Assembly: GCF_947488835.1 (NCBI RefSeq)
Contig: NZ_CANLBK010000001.1
Span: 1,860,001-1,924,000, forward strand
Direction: 5' to 3'
Length of the DNA stretch: 64,000 nt
Source: an uncultured Marinobacter sp.
GTDB taxonomy: Bacteria > Pseudomonadota > Gammaproteobacteria > Pseudomonadales > Oleiphilaceae
The translations under genes were made by a program, and so were the position numbers. A model generated the notes under the pieces. It saw only the letters and a program-made list of their open reading frames with translations, made no database searches and was not told where the DNA came from. Every line of letters starts with the position of its first letter. Positions within the stretch are counted from its first letter, which is position 1. Below are positions 19,165 to 28,521 of the stretch, in pieces.

Positions 19165-20070
19165 TCTGGATGCCCACATCCGAATCAGTGGTGTAAGTAC
19201 TGCGACCAGCAATGCGCCCGCCAGCAATCCAACCAGCCCATTTGCAACCGTAGTGAACAGTACTGCAGAAACACCACCAAACCCTGCAGCGAAGTTCTCG
19301 ATGGCGTTATAAAGTGGGGTTACGCCGTGCACCAAAATACCGCCACCCACTAAAAACATGGCAATGGTGCCGACAATCGACAGGGTTTTCATAAGGTAAG
19401 GCGCGAACCAGAGGATGCCATGGCCTATTTTCTGAGCCAGCGCACTCTCTTGCTGCGTCAGGTAAAGCCCGCCGTCATCCAACTTCACTATACCGGCCAC
19501 CAAACCGTATACGCCGACGGTAATCAGCACAGCGACCACTGCCAGCACCGCAAACTGTATACCTATGCTCTCAGCCGTTACCACCCCGAGCGTGATGGCG
19601 ATTATTTCCGCCGACAGAATGAAATCCGTGCGTATCGCGCCTTTAATCTTTTGTCTTTCTACAACCCTTAAATCCACTTCGGGCGTCTTCAATGCCTTCA
19701 GCAACTTCTCTTTGCGTTGCGCCTCTTCCTCTGAATGGAAGAATTTGTGAATGATTTTTTCAGCACCTTCAAAACATAAAAATGCACCACCCAGCATAAG
19801 CAGGGGCGTTACCAGCCAAGGTACAAAAAAACTGATTGCGACAGCAGCCGGCACCAGTATGGCTTTATTCGCGAATGAGCCTTTGGCAACAGACCAGACG
19901 ACAGGCAACTCTCTCGCCGCTCGCACTCCAGTTACCTGCTGGGCATTCAGTGCCAGATCATCTCCTAATACCCCGGCAGTTTTTTTGGCCGCTGCTTTGG
20001 TCATCATGGAGATGTCGTCGAGGATCGTGGCAATGTCATCGAAGAGCGCGAGAAGACTGGTTCCTGCCAT
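19144..20070 (-). CDS. yedI: DUF808-family inner-membrane protein (YedI-like)
   Basis: 308 residues. The family signature is the N-terminus [44 protein letters not shown], in pieces, followed by about seven hydrophobic segments. [13 protein letters not shown] is another DUF808 block. Function is unknown in all species. It has AAAGGAT 9 nt before the ATG and lies 29 bp after the ubiI-like gene, so it may be the last gene of the ygfB-pepP-ubiH-ubiI operon. Confidence 0.88.
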   Translation of the reverse strand: MAGTSLLALFDDIATILDDISMMTKAAAKKTAGVLGDDLALNAQQVTGVRAARELPVVWSVAKGSFANKAILVPAAVAISFFVPWLVTPLLMLGGAFLCFEGAEKIIHKFFHSEEEAQRKEKLLKALKTPEVDLRVVERQKIKGAIRTDFILSAEIIAITLGVVTAESIGIQFAVLAVVAVLITVGVYGLVAGIVKLDDGGLYLTQQESALAQKIGHGILWFAPYLMKTLSIVGTIAMFLVGGGILVHGVTPLYNAIENFAAGFGGVSAVLFTTVANGLVGLLAGALLVAVLTPLIRMWASRSEASVE

Positions 20071-20099
20071 AAGTGCAGATCCTTTAGTGTGGTGTTCGC

Positions 20100-21323
20100 T
20101 TAAATATAAAGACCCATGGCCTCGGCAGCAATCCTGTTCTTTAGGGGACCAAGCCCATCAAGCCAACGCATCCCGGAATTTCTTAGCCACCTTAATGGCA
20201 ATTCATCTCGAGCAAATAGCTGTTTGAAGCCCTCCATAGCAACCATCATAGTCAAGTTTTCGCCTTTGCGACGGCGCTGGTATCGAGCCAGAACCAACTC
20301 ATTTGCAGGGCTCAAACCTGTACGTTTCGCCTTGGACAATTCCTCCAGCAAAACCCGAACATCACCGTACCCGAGATTGGCGCCCTGGCCTGCAAGCGGA
20401 TGAATGGTGTGGGCCGCATCGCCCACCAATGCAAAACCGGGCGCAATATAGTCTTTGGCATGGCGTTGCCGCAGAGGAAAGGCAAAGCGTTTGGACACTG
20501 CCTCAACGGCACCCAATTCTCTTTCGATTGCTCTCTCCAGTTCCGCAGTGAAGGCTGCATCATCCAGAGCCATTAGGCGGCGGGCTTCTTCGGTGTCCTG
20601 CGACCAAACAATAGAGCAAAAGTGCTCATCATTGCTTTCCGTGGCCAACGGCAAGAACGCCAAGGGCCCGGTCTTGGAAAATCTCTGCCAGGCTGTGTAT
20701 CCATGGCTTTGAGCCGTACGCACGGTACATACGATGGCCTGCTGATCGTAATCCCATTCACGGGTTGGCAAGCCTACCCACTGGCGTAACCGGGAGTTGG
20801 CGCCATCAGCCGCAATAACCAGCCGAGCCCCGAGTGTGCGGCCATCGGCAAGCTTAATGCTGCGCTGGTCGCCCTCTTGAGTGCAGCCGGTAACCTGCAC
20901 ACCATCAATCAGCTCAACGTCACTGGTTTCCACAACCTCGAACAGAGCCCGCACCAGGCTGCGGTTTTCAACGATCGTGCCCAGAGCGCGGGCTTGTAGT
21001 TCGGCAGCATCAAAGTGAATACGCCCAGTGCCATCACCTTCCCACACAGTCATGCCTTGGTAGGGGCAATGGCGTCCGGCTACAACGCCCTGCCAGGCGC
21101 CCAATGAATCGAGCAACTGCTGGCTGGCCATGGAGATAGCGCTGACGCGCGGCTCAAAATCTGCCACGCTTTCGACCGCTACCGGGGCCTGCAACAAAGC
21201 AGCGCGTTCACCGGCCTCTACCAATCCCACATGCCATCCCTGCTGCGACAAGCCAAGAGCCAAAGCAGTGCCGGTCATGCCACCGCCAACCACAAGAATA
21301 TCGAACACCTTGGTATCACTCAT
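20100..21323 (-). CDS. ubiI: FAD-dependent ubiquinone ring hydroxylase (UbiI/VisC-like)
   Basis: 407 residues, class A flavin monooxygenase. [17 protein letters not shown] binds [23 protein letters not shown] is the DG motif; [20 protein letters not shown] binds the FAD ribityl. The UbiH/UbiF/VisC/COQ6 family hydroxylates the ubiquinone ring. Position after ubiH (as visC/ubiI in E. coli) favours C5 hydroxylation, but a UbiF-like role cannot be excluded. ATG overlaps the ubiH stop by 4 nt. Confidence 0.85.
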   Translation of the reverse strand: MSDTKVFDILVVGGGMTGTALALGLSQQGWHVGLVEAGERAALLQAPVAVESVADFEPRVSAISMASQQLLDSLGAWQGVVAGRHCPYQGMTVWEGDGTGRIHFDAAELQARALGTIVENRSLVRALFEVVETSDVELIDGVQVTGCTQEGDQRSIKLADGRTLGARLVIAADGANSRLRQWVGLPTREWDYDQQAIVCTVRTAQSHGYTAWQRFSKTGPLAFLPLATESNDEHFCSIVWSQDTEEARRLMALDDAAFTAELERAIERELGAVEAVSKRFAFPLRQRHAKDYIAPGFALVGDAAHTIHPLAGQGANLGYGDVRVLLEELSKAKRTGLSPANELVLARYQRRRKGENLTMMVAMEGFKQLFARDELPLRWLRNSGMRWLDGLGPLKNRIAAEAMGLYI

Positions 21324-22585
21324 TGCTTATCGCTCGTCGCAGGCCCATTGATGACAGCACGGCGCCCGGCTGTGCCCATCGCTTTTCGCGCAAACAAGCG
21401 CTTTGCACCGGGGAGCAAATCCAGCCCTACCAGCCCGGCATCCCGTGCTGCCGCGACGGGTGCCAGTGAGTGGCCAAAAATGCGGATCAGTGAATCCGAG
21501 AACTGCACGGTTTGCTGCCAATCCGGCATATGCAACTCGTGATAGCGGCGCAAAATCTGGAAGTCACACGGCGACCGGCCTTGCTCAACGGCCAACCGGA
21601 ACTGCTCCACCAGAGTCATCAAACCCCGCAGCGCCAGATTGAAGCCTTGCCCCGCCACCGGGTGCAATGCATGGGCAGCATTGCCCACGAGTGCAACGCC
21701 CGGCCTTACTGGCTCATTTACAGTGGTCAGTGTCAGCGGGTAGTGGTTGCACTCACCTATGCGGGTAAACCGCCCCAGGCGCCAACCATAGCGCTCCTGA
21801 AGCCGCTGGCACTTGTCGCTATCGGACATGCCCAGAACCTCTTCAAGCTCCTTATCGCTCAGAGTCCAAACCAATGCAGACTGATGGCCTGCGCGGGAAG
21901 GTGAACCATGGGGCAACAATGCCATAGGGCCGGCATCGGTAAAACGCTCGAAGGCGGTGAATTCATGGCTGTCGCTGGTGGAGACGTTTGCGATCAGCGC
22001 ATTCTGATCATAACCGTGGTGATTCGTCTGGAAGCCGAGTTTTTCCCTCAGCCCGGAGCGGCCACCGTCTGCGACAATCAGGCATTTCGCCTTTAGAGTG
22101 CCGGTCTCGTTACCAGCTTTTATTTCAACGTTTACGCCCTGCTCGGCAGGCACCATATCAGCCACTTCGGCGGGCGCCTGCCACTGGATATTGGTCTCAA
22201 GTAGCTCCCGCATCAGGCACAGACCCATCCAGCGGTTATCAACCACATAACCCAAGGCTTGCTGCTGGAATTCGCTGGCATTCAGACGGGTCGCGCCGAA
22301 CCGGCCCCTGTCAGACACATGAATGTGCTGGATGGGCGTCGCATGCTCTGATATCCGCTGCCACAGCCCAAGCTCTTCAAAGATTAGCCGGGAACCCCAA
22401 GCCAATGCAGTGGAGCGTGCGTCGTAGCTGGGCTGATACGCATCCGGTAAGGCATCCGCAGACAGCGGAAACGCCTCAACCACGGTTACCCTCAACGTGG
22501 GAGCAACCTTGGCCAGTGCCAGGGCGAGCGTTGCGCCAGCCAGCCCGCCGCCCGCAATGATCACATCGGTATCAGAGTGTTTCAC
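21320..22585 (-). CDS. ubiH: 2-octaprenyl-6-methoxyphenol hydroxylase UbiH
   Basis: 421 residues, paralogue of the next gene. FAD motifs: VIIAGGGLAGATLALAL, LIVADGGRSGLREKLGF, LVGNAAHALHPVAGQGFNL. YDARSTALAWGSR and HATPIQHIHVSDRGRFG are UbiH-type segments. Introduces the C1 hydroxyl of the ring. Note GNAAH in place of the common GDAAH, as in E. coli UbiH-type enzymes. Four bases separate it from pepP. Confidence 0.9.
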   Translation of the reverse strand: MKHSDTDVIIAGGGLAGATLALALAKVAPTLRVTVVEAFPLSADALPDAYQPSYDARSTALAWGSRLIFEELGLWQRISEHATPIQHIHVSDRGRFGATRLNASEFQQQALGYVVDNRWMGLCLMRELLETNIQWQAPAEVADMVPAEQGVNVEIKAGNETGTLKAKCLIVADGGRSGLREKLGFQTNHHGYDQNALIANVSTSDSHEFTAFERFTDAGPMALLPHGSPSRAGHQSALVWTLSDKELEEVLGMSDSDKCQRLQERYGWRLGRFTRIGECNHYPLTLTTVNEPVRPGVALVGNAAHALHPVAGQGFNLALRGLMTLVEQFRLAVEQGRSPCDFQILRRYHELHMPDWQQTVQFSDSLIRIFGHSLAPVAAARDAGLVGLDLLPGAKRLFARKAMGTAGRRAVINGPATSDKQ

Positions 22586-22589
22586 AGGC

Positions 22590-23909
22590 TCATCCCGCCA
22601 TCAGTGCTTCAATCTCTTCAATGGTTTTGGGTACGCCGTTCGTCAGCACCCGACAGCCATCCCTGGTCACCACCACGTCATCTTCGATACGAATGCCGAT
22701 ACCACGCCACTTTTCATCCACATCGGTATTGCTCGGCGAGATATACAAGCCAGGCTCTACCGTCAGCGCCATACCCGGCTCGAGCAACCGCCATGCGTCG
22801 CCAATTTTATAGTCGCCCACATCGTGCACATCAAGGCCCAGCCAATGACCGGTGCGATGCATGAAGAAGGGCTTGAAGGCTTCGCTGGCAATGGCATCTT
22901 CAACGGTGCCCGAAAGCAGACCCAACTCGATCAGACCCGCGGTCAGCACGTTCAAAGCCGCTTCATGGGGATGATTCCAGTGATTGCCGGGGCGAACTGC
23001 ATCAATGGCTGCGTACTGGGCTGCCAGCACCACCTCGTAGACTGCCCGCTGCTCCAGGCTGAACTTGCCACTGACCGGGAAGGTGCGAGTAATATCAGAG
23101 GCGTAGCACTCCACTTCACAACCCGCATCGATGAGCACCAGATCGCCATCGTTCAGCGGTGCTGTATTCTCGATGTAATGAAGAATACAACCATTCGCAC
23201 CACCGCCGACGATAGACGGATAAGCCGTGGAACGGGCTCCATGATCCATAAACGTATGAATCAGCTCGGCCTCAAGGTTGTATTCGTAACCGCCCTTACG
23301 GGCGCGCTTCATGGCACGGCAATGGGCTTCTGAACTGATCTGACCGGCCTTGGCCATAGCTTTGATTTCGTTTGCGCTTTTGAAAAGCCGAAGGTCATGC
23401 AGCAGGTGCTCCAGCGCCACAAACTCACCGGGCGGGTGCGCACCGCTTTTGACCTTGCTGCGGATAACCTTCACCCAATCCATTACCCGGGTATCGAATC
23501 CCTGATCTTTGCCCAGCGGGTAATACACCCGGCTGCGGCCTTCAATCATGCCGGGCAGAATGTCGTCGATATCGGCAATGGGGAATGCATCGTCCAGCCC
23601 GTAACGCTCTATTGCGCCCTCAGGCCCCACAAGAAACCCATCCCACAATTCCTTTTCGGGGTTTTTCTCTTTGCAAAACAGCACCGACTCACCGTGCTCA
23701 CGGCCGGGAATCAGTGCCAGCACCGCCTCGGGCTCACCAAAGCCGGTCAGGTACTGGAAATCGCTATCCTGTCGGAACGGATGCAGTACGTCGCGGTTAC
23801 GAACACGCTCCGGCGCAGCTGGAATAATGGCAATACTGTCTGGCGCCATGCGCTCCATCAGTTTGCGGCGGCGCTCGGCAAATTCCTTGACGGGTATAAT
23901 GGACGACAT
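22590..23909 (-). CDS. pepP: Xaa-Pro aminopeptidase PepP
   Basis: 439 residues. Removes N-terminal residues preceding proline. Creatinase-like N-domain, then a pita-bread domain with the dinuclear metal ligands visible in VLIDAGCEVECYASDITRTFP, HRTGHWLGLDVHDVG, MALTVEPGLYI and GIRIEDDVVV. Start at ATG 23909: GGGAG lies about 5 nt upstream; two earlier in-frame ATGs fall just past or over the ygfB stop. Confidence 0.95.
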   Translation of the reverse strand: MSSIIPVKEFAERRRKLMERMAPDSIAIIPAAPERVRNRDVLHPFRQDSDFQYLTGFGEPEAVLALIPGREHGESVLFCKEKNPEKELWDGFLVGPEGAIERYGLDDAFPIADIDDILPGMIEGRSRVYYPLGKDQGFDTRVMDWVKVIRSKVKSGAHPPGEFVALEHLLHDLRLFKSANEIKAMAKAGQISSEAHCRAMKRARKGGYEYNLEAELIHTFMDHGARSTAYPSIVGGGANGCILHYIENTAPLNDGDLVLIDAGCEVECYASDITRTFPVSGKFSLEQRAVYEVVLAAQYAAIDAVRPGNHWNHPHEAALNVLTAGLIELGLLSGTVEDAIASEAFKPFFMHRTGHWLGLDVHDVGDYKIGDAWRLLEPGMALTVEPGLYISPSNTDVDEKWRGIGIRIEDDVVVTRDGCRVLTNGVPKTIEEIEALMAG

Positions 23910-23935
23910 GGGTTCTCCCGCAGTGTGTGACATGA

Positions 23936-24541
23936 TCAATGCAGCGTTGATGCTTGTGACGCCGGCCGTTCCGGCGGATTGAACTCGGTAAACACGGCCA
24001 GAGCCCCAAGCCGGATGTATTCGGTTATTTCCACCAGCTGCTGCTCGCTTTCCTGATCCGATTCCTGATCTTCAGATACCTGACTGATGGCCACCATGTC
24101 TTCGATGAGTTCGCGGATTTCATCCGGCGCCTCACCCAAGGATTCTCCCGCAGACACAGCCATTCCCTCAAGAAAGCCGCGCACCCAGGCCACAAGCGCT
24201 TCAAGGCGCTGATCGATGGCATAGTCATCGTCAGGCAGCAATGGGTGGAAGCTCATATCCGCAGATTTCAAGAACGCCAATGTCTGTTCGTAGGCCTCGT
24301 TCATGAATACCGCGAGACCACCCTCATCCTCTTCTTCAACGGAGCTTGCAGGCAACCCCATGTGCTCGCAAACCATGGCCAGCCACTCGTCTTCCTCAAT
24401 GCGGGACCCTGCGGCCAACCGCCCGCAAAGGGCACCGTGAAGCTCGGAGGGATGACTGAACGCTTTGTGAGCGGTAAAAACGTTCGCCCAGCGTTCGAAT
24501 TCAGCGGCGTAGGGCGCGCCAGCAGCGTCGGTTTCTGACAT
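23936..24541 (-). CDS. ygfB: YgfB/YecA family (UPF0149) protein
   Basis: 201 residues, strongly acidic and helical. LHGALCGRLAAG and LVAWVRGFLEGMAVS are the two family hallmarks, along with YIRLGALAVFTEF near the C-terminus. First gene of ygfB-pepP-ubiH-ubiI, as in E. coli. In Pseudomonas aeruginosa YgfB is reported to modulate gene expression, including ampDh3; whether that holds here is unknown. Confidence 0.9.
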   Translation of the reverse strand: MSETDAAGAPYAAEFERWANVFTAHKAFSHPSELHGALCGRLAAGSRIEEDEWLAMVCEHMGLPASSVEEEDEGGLAVFMNEAYEQTLAFLKSADMSFHPLLPDDDYAIDQRLEALVAWVRGFLEGMAVSAGESLGEAPDEIRELIEDMVAISQVSEDQESDQESEQQLVEITEYIRLGALAVFTEFNPPERPASQASTLH

Positions 24542-24642
24542 GGATCTGAACCATCCTGTATTGAGAAGTTAGGGCACTATCCTAGCATTCAGGCGTCTTC
24601 AAGACACTGACTGGTTGATTTTCGCGGAACAACAGATCACCA

Positions 24643-24657
24643 TGTTATAACATAACA
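24643..24657 (+). promoter_or_regulatory. Putative Zur (zinc uptake repressor) box
   Basis: TGTTATAACATAACA is one base from the gammaproteobacterial Zur core TGTTATAATATAACA and is a near-perfect 7-1-7 inverted repeat. It lies 22 bp before the chosen ATG of the DUF2796 gene, where it would block transcription when zinc is replete. It contains a TATAAC that could act as the -10. Confidence 0.75.
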
Positions 24658-24679
24658 CTATCCACTAATGGACACGGGC

Positions 24680-25222
24680 ATGTTCTCGAAAAAATACCAC
24701 GCACTTTCCTTCACCTTGATACTGACCAGCGCGCCATTGATGGCCGCAGACAACCCAGGCTCACACCAACACGGCCATGCTGAAATGCAACTCGCATTCG
24801 CGGATAACCAGGTTGAAATACTACTCACATCCCCGGCTGGCAACATGCTGGGGTTCGAGCACCACCCTCGCACACCTGAGCAGCACCAGACTGAAGAGCG
24901 TGTTACCCATTGGTTAGGCGAAAATCCTCTCGTTAATACTCTGGAATCAACCTGCCAGATACAGGCCACCACGGTTCAGCATGAGGTGGCAGGCGGTCAC
25001 GATCATGGGGAGCACAGCCACGGGGACGAGAGCCGGCACGCCGATATCACGGTCACCCAGATTCTGAACTGCACCGGGCTGGATAATTCAACTTCTCTGA
25101 CCACACCACTCACCGCCCACTTTCCGGCTCTGGAGCATCTTGATATTGCCTGGGCCGGCCCGGATGGCCAGGGTGCAGCTCGCTTAGAGCAAGGTGAGCG
25201 TTCTTTCAGGATCGGGCGCTGA
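24680..25222 (+). CDS. DUF2796-family secreted His-rich protein (zinc module)
   Basis: 180 residues: a Sec signal peptide (cut after SAPLMA), an N-terminal HQHGHAEMQLAFADNQVEI segment, a loop with GGHDHGEHSHGDESRH likely to bind metal, and ITVTQILNCTGL near the end. The family matches PA4063 of Pseudomonas aeruginosa, a Zur-controlled periplasmic protein in a zinc-uptake cluster. ATG 24668 is an alternative start, but 24680 has a GGA at suitable distance and begins a normal signal peptide. Ends 2 bp from the convergent DUF3299 gene. Confidence 0.8.
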   Translation: MFSKKYHALSFTLILTSAPLMAADNPGSHQHGHAEMQLAFADNQVEILLTSPAGNMLGFEHHPRTPEQHQTEERVTHWLGENPLVNTLESTCQIQATTVQHEVAGGHDHGEHSHGDESRHADITVTQILNCTGLDNSTSLTTPLTAHFPALEHLDIAWAGPDGQGAARLEQGERSFRIGR

Positions 25223-25224
25223 TG

Positions 25225-25743
25225 CTACTCCTCATAGGGCTCAACCGAGTCCGCCACCATTGAGTAGGATGACGTGCCAACAACTGTTTCTGTTCGGTCA
25301 ATCACCAGCGTGCCTTCAATCCAGACTGGATCGTACAGGGCCTCGAGCTTGAACCCCTGTTTGTATTTAATATGAATGATCTGATTGGGTGGCGGGGGTG
25401 GCACGTGGATACAGGCACCGTAATAAGGCACCAGAAAGAACTCGAGAATGCGCATATCATTGGTGGTTTTGAGGGGCACCACAAAACCCGGGATACGGCC
25501 TTTAACACTGGCCATCTCGGGGACAACCCTGCCGGTCATGATTTCGTCTGGCAGCAAGGCGGGGCCGTCGCCCTCATGCTCCAGTTCGGGCATATTTTCC
25601 AGCAGGGCCAGATCTTCTGCTGGCATCAGCTCCAGCCAGTCGATCTCCCGGAGTTCTGAGTATGCCGGCATGGAAACGCTCAGCAAAAGAATCAACAAGG
25701 CCGAAATCCGAGCCCAGGCAGAGGAACGTGAAGTAGTGACCAT
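25225..25743 (-). CDS. DUF3299-family periplasmic protein
   Basis: 172 residues. Signal peptide (ISALLILLLSVSMPAYS), then a beta-rich domain with VPYYGACIHVPPPPPNQ and PVWIEGTL, the DUF3299 signature. Homologue of the PA4066-type gene of the Pseudomonas zinc cluster. The frame opens to 25818, but the signal peptide starts at ATG 25743, preceded by GGAG. The Cys/His/Pro block suggests metal or lipoprotein handling; the activity is unknown. Opposite in orientation to the rest of the module. Confidence 0.78.
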   Translation of the reverse strand: MVTTSRSSAWARISALLILLLSVSMPAYSELREIDWLELMPAEDLALLENMPELEHEGDGPALLPDEIMTGRVVPEMASVKGRIPGFVVPLKTTNDMRILEFFLVPYYGACIHVPPPPPNQIIHIKYKQGFKLEALYDPVWIEGTLVIDRTETVVGTSSYSMVADSVEPYEE

Positions 25744-25772
25744 TAACAAAGCTCTCCGGAAAACCAACAGCC

Positions 25773-25802
25773 ATTTCAGTGCACACGATTTCAGTGCACA
25801 TG
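25773..25802. repeat. Tandem 15-bp duplication upstream of DUF3299/ABC genes
   Basis: ATTTCAGTGCACACG is followed at once by ATTTCAGTGCACATG (14 of 15 bases identical). It contains GTGCAC palindromes and lies between the divergent DUF3299 and ABC ATPase starts. Could be a duplicated operator or simple slippage. Confidence 0.6.
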
Positions 25803-25844
25803 AAGAGTAGCCAGACATAATACACGGGGCAGATAGCGATCAAC

Positions 25845-26561
25845 ATGAACAGCCAGTCAGAATCCAGCGGGCACTCTCCTGAACAAGAGCCCGCGGCAAT
25901 CGACGTCAAAAATCTTAGCTTTTGCTGGGGCAGCCAACAGCCGACACTGCTGTTCCCTGACCTCATACTACCTCAGGGCGAACACCTCTTTCTTCATGGC
26001 CCGAGCGGCACTGGGAAAAGTACTTTTCTGAGCCTTCTTGCCGGCATGCTTGCGCCAGCTGCGGGCGCCATCAAGCTGCTGGGCACTGACATCCACGACC
26101 TCAATGCGGGCAAACGTGACCGCTTCCGGGCGGACCATATGGGCGTTATATTCCAGCAGTTCAACCTGGTGCCTTACCTCACAGCTGAGGCGAATGTGAC
26201 CCTGCCATGCAGGTTGTCACGTCGGCGCAAAGCGGCCACAGGAGAGGCTCCAGCTACCGCCGCTCAGAAGTTACTGACTGCCTTGGCCATTCCGCAAAGT
26301 CACTGGCAGCGCAAAGTAACCCAGCTCAGTATTGGTCAACAACAGCGCATTGCCGCTGCGCGAGCGCTGATCGGGGCGCCGGAGATTATTCTGGCAGATG
26401 AGCCCACATCAGCATTGGACAGCGACAATCGCGATCGTTTCATCCAACTACTGCTCTCCATGGCTGAAGAGCGCAATACATCCGTGCTGTTCGTCAGCCA
26501 TGACCGCTCGCTGACCTACCACTTTCATCACCAGCTAGAACTCGGGCAGGTAACGGCATGA
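25845..26561 (+). CDS. ABC transporter ATP-binding protein (LolD/MacB-like, zinc module)
   Basis: 238 residues. Walker A GPSGTGKST, Q-loop FQQFNLVPYL, signature LSIGQQQR (usually LSGGQQQR), Walker B IILADEPTSALD, and H-loop VSHD. Clade of LolD/MacB ATPases that work with FtsX-type permeases. Partner of the next gene, which it overlaps by 4 nt. The same pair (PA4064-PA4065) lies in the Pseudomonas Zur-regulated cluster; the substrate is not established. Confidence 0.88.
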   Translation: MNSQSESSGHSPEQEPAAIDVKNLSFCWGSQQPTLLFPDLILPQGEHLFLHGPSGTGKSTFLSLLAGMLAPAAGAIKLLGTDIHDLNAGKRDRFRADHMGVIFQQFNLVPYLTAEANVTLPCRLSRRRKAATGEAPATAAQKLLTALAIPQSHWQRKVTQLSIGQQQRIAAARALIGAPEIILADEPTSALDSDNRDRFIQLLLSMAEERNTSVLFVSHDRSLTYHFHHQLELGQVTA

Positions 26562-27832
26562 AGGTTAGTCTCGCATTATCACTGGCAAGTGCCAGCCTGT
26601 GGCACCGGCGCAAAGTGCTGGCCCTGGTTTGCCTCACCCTCACCTTGAGCGTCACACTTCTGCTCGGAATCCAGTATCTGCGCACGGAAGTGAAGCAGTC
26701 CTTTACCAGCACCATCAGCGACACCGATCTGATTATCGGCGCCCGCAGTGGCCAGCTTAACCTGCTGATGTACACGGTGTTCCATATCGGCGATGCCACC
26801 AACAACATCCGCTGGTCCACATTTCAGGATCTTAAACAGGACGCGCGCATTGATTGGTTGATTCCCGTTTCCCTGGGCGACAGCTACAAGGGCTTTCGGG
26901 TTGTAGGCACAGACAAAGGTTTTGCCGAGCATTTCCGGTTTGGCCGGGGCCAGCCTCTGAACCTGGCCGGGGGGCATTGGTTTGACGGAATTTTCGATGT
27001 GGTACTGGGTGCCGGCGTTGCCAGAACCCTGAACCATGGCCTCGGCGATAAAATCGTACTGTCCCACGGCGGCGGGCGCACAAGCTTCTCGAATCACAAA
27101 GACACCCCCTTCACCGTGACCGGCATTCTTGAGGCCACGGGCACACCGGTTGATCAGGCGGTCTATATCAGCCTACAAGGCATGGAGGCTATACACGTTG
27201 GCTGGGAATCGGGTGTCGCCATTCCTGGTCGCACACTTACCCCGGAGAAGGCGAAAAACCGCGAATTCACACCCAAAACCATTACCGCTGTTTTTGCCGG
27301 GCTGGATCGCAAGATCCTCACGTTCCGCGTGCAGCGTGATCTAAACCAGTACGCAGGAGAACCTCTCTCGGCCATTCTGCCCGGCGTAGCCTTGAGTGAA
27401 TTGTGGCGACTGATGAGCCAGTTTGAGCAGGCGCTACTTGGCATCACCGGGTTCGTGGTGGTAACGAGCCTGATCGGGCTGATTGCGGTACTGCTCACAC
27501 TGCAAACCCAACGCGCCCACGAAATTGCAATTCTGCGGGCCACAGGAGCATCTCCCGGCCTGATCGCAAGCCTCTACCTTATCGAATGCCTGGCTCTTGC
27601 CCTTGTAGCCTGCACGACTTCGCTGGTGCTGGGTGCTTTGGCAATTTCACTGTTCGGCCCCTGGCTGCTGACAAATTATGGAATTCAACTTCAATTACGC
27701 CCGCTGAACCTCGAAGAATGGGCTCTACTGATATCCGTGCCGCTGGCGGCCTTATCAGTAGCGCTTATTCCGGCCTTTAGCGCTTGGCGGCAAAGCCGTT
27801 CCCAAGGCTTCGGAAGCTCCGGTGAGACATGA
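26558..27832 (+). CDS. FtsX/MacB-type ABC transporter permease
   Basis: 424 residues. One membrane helix near the N-terminus (LALVCLTLTLSVTLLLGI), a large periplasmic domain (about residues 40-280), and three C-terminal helices, as in the FtsX/LolE fold. DTDLIIGARSGQLNLLMYTVFHIG is a conserved block. Such systems move substrates mechanically from the periplasmic face and do not import across the membrane. With the upstream ATPase this forms a complete transporter, likely acting on envelope proteins in zinc shortage. Confidence 0.88.
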   Translation: MKVSLALSLASASLWHRRKVLALVCLTLTLSVTLLLGIQYLRTEVKQSFTSTISDTDLIIGARSGQLNLLMYTVFHIGDATNNIRWSTFQDLKQDARIDWLIPVSLGDSYKGFRVVGTDKGFAEHFRFGRGQPLNLAGGHWFDGIFDVVLGAGVARTLNHGLGDKIVLSHGGGRTSFSNHKDTPFTVTGILEATGTPVDQAVYISLQGMEAIHVGWESGVAIPGRTLTPEKAKNREFTPKTITAVFAGLDRKILTFRVQRDLNQYAGEPLSAILPGVALSELWRLMSQFEQALLGITGFVVVTSLIGLIAVLLTLQTQRAHEIAILRATGASPGLIASLYLIECLALALVACTTSLVLGALAISLFGPWLLTNYGIQLQLRPLNLEEWALLISVPLAALSVALIPAFSAWRQSRSQGFGSSGET

Positions 27833-27956
27833 CTGAAACGAACACACGAGCATCAACGGACATAAGGCATCAACTTATGACACGCGTGTAAATTGACCGC
27901 TATGGCGCGCGCACTTATAGTTAGTCGCATTAACTTCAACCTATGCTGGGCACGTC

Positions 27957-28163
27957 ATGGAACAGTCCGAAGTACAAGCATTAGCGGACAAGCTGGACAA
28001 GCTGATCGAACACTGCCAAAAACTGGAGCAGAGCAACGCTGCCCTGAGGCAGTTGCAGGATGACTGGAACCGGGAACGGGCCCAGCTTATGCAAAAAAAT
28101 GATCTTGCCAAAAACAAGATCGAAGCCATGATCGGTCGCCTTCGGGCACTGGAGCACCATTGA
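27957..28163 (+). CDS. TIGR02449-family small coiled-coil protein
   Basis: 68 residues, almost all heptad coiled coil (LADKLDKLIEHCQKLEQSNAALR). Matches the small family found just upstream of zapA in Pseudomonas relatives. Its stop overlaps the zapA ATG by one base, so the two are coupled. Role unknown; a division-associated partner of ZapA is a reasonable guess. Confidence 0.82.
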   Translation: MEQSEVQALADKLDKLIEHCQKLEQSNAALRQLQDDWNRERAQLMQKNDLAKNKIEAMIGRLRALEHH

Positions 28164-28459
28164 TGTCCAAGCAACCTACTACCGTTGAGGTGAAAATTCT
28201 CGACAAGGAATATCTGGTCGCCTGCCCTCCTGAAGCACAGGAGGCACTGATTCGGGCAGCCAGACACCTCGACAGCAAAATGCGGGAAATCCGTACCGGC
28301 GGAAAGGTATTCGGCACCGAGCGCATTGCTGTGATGGCCGCACTGAACATGACCCACGATCTACTCGAGCGGGACACCATGTCGGAAGCCACCAGCACGC
28401 TCCTGAAAGCCATGGACAGCAAGCTGGAAAACGCCCTCGGCGAGTCTTCAAACCACTGA
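28163..28459 (+). CDS. zapA: Cell division protein ZapA
   Basis: 98 residues. Stabilises and crosslinks FtsZ protofilaments at the Z-ring. N-terminal globular part with VEVKILDKEYLVACPPEAQEALIRAA, then a C-terminal coiled coil (IAVMAALNMTHDLL). ATG 28163 overlaps the upstream stop; a TTG at 28160 is unlikely. Followed by the 6S RNA gene, the conserved zapA-ssrS-fau order. Confidence 0.92.
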   Translation: MSKQPTTVEVKILDKEYLVACPPEAQEALIRAARHLDSKMREIRTGGKVFGTERIAVMAALNMTHDLLERDTMSEATSTLLKAMDSKLENALGESSNH

Positions 28460-28509
28460 TTTATGGTTGTTTCCCCGATAGGTGTTGCAATCGCACCCGG
28501 ATCTGGCCC

Positions 28510-28515
28510 TATAAT
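28510..28515 (+). promoter_or_regulatory. -10 element of the 6S RNA promoter
   Basis: TATAAT, 7 bp upstream of the predicted 5' end. The best -35 is TTGCAA at 28485-28490, with a long 19-bp spacer. Confidence 0.5.
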
Positions 28516-28521
28516 GGATTC

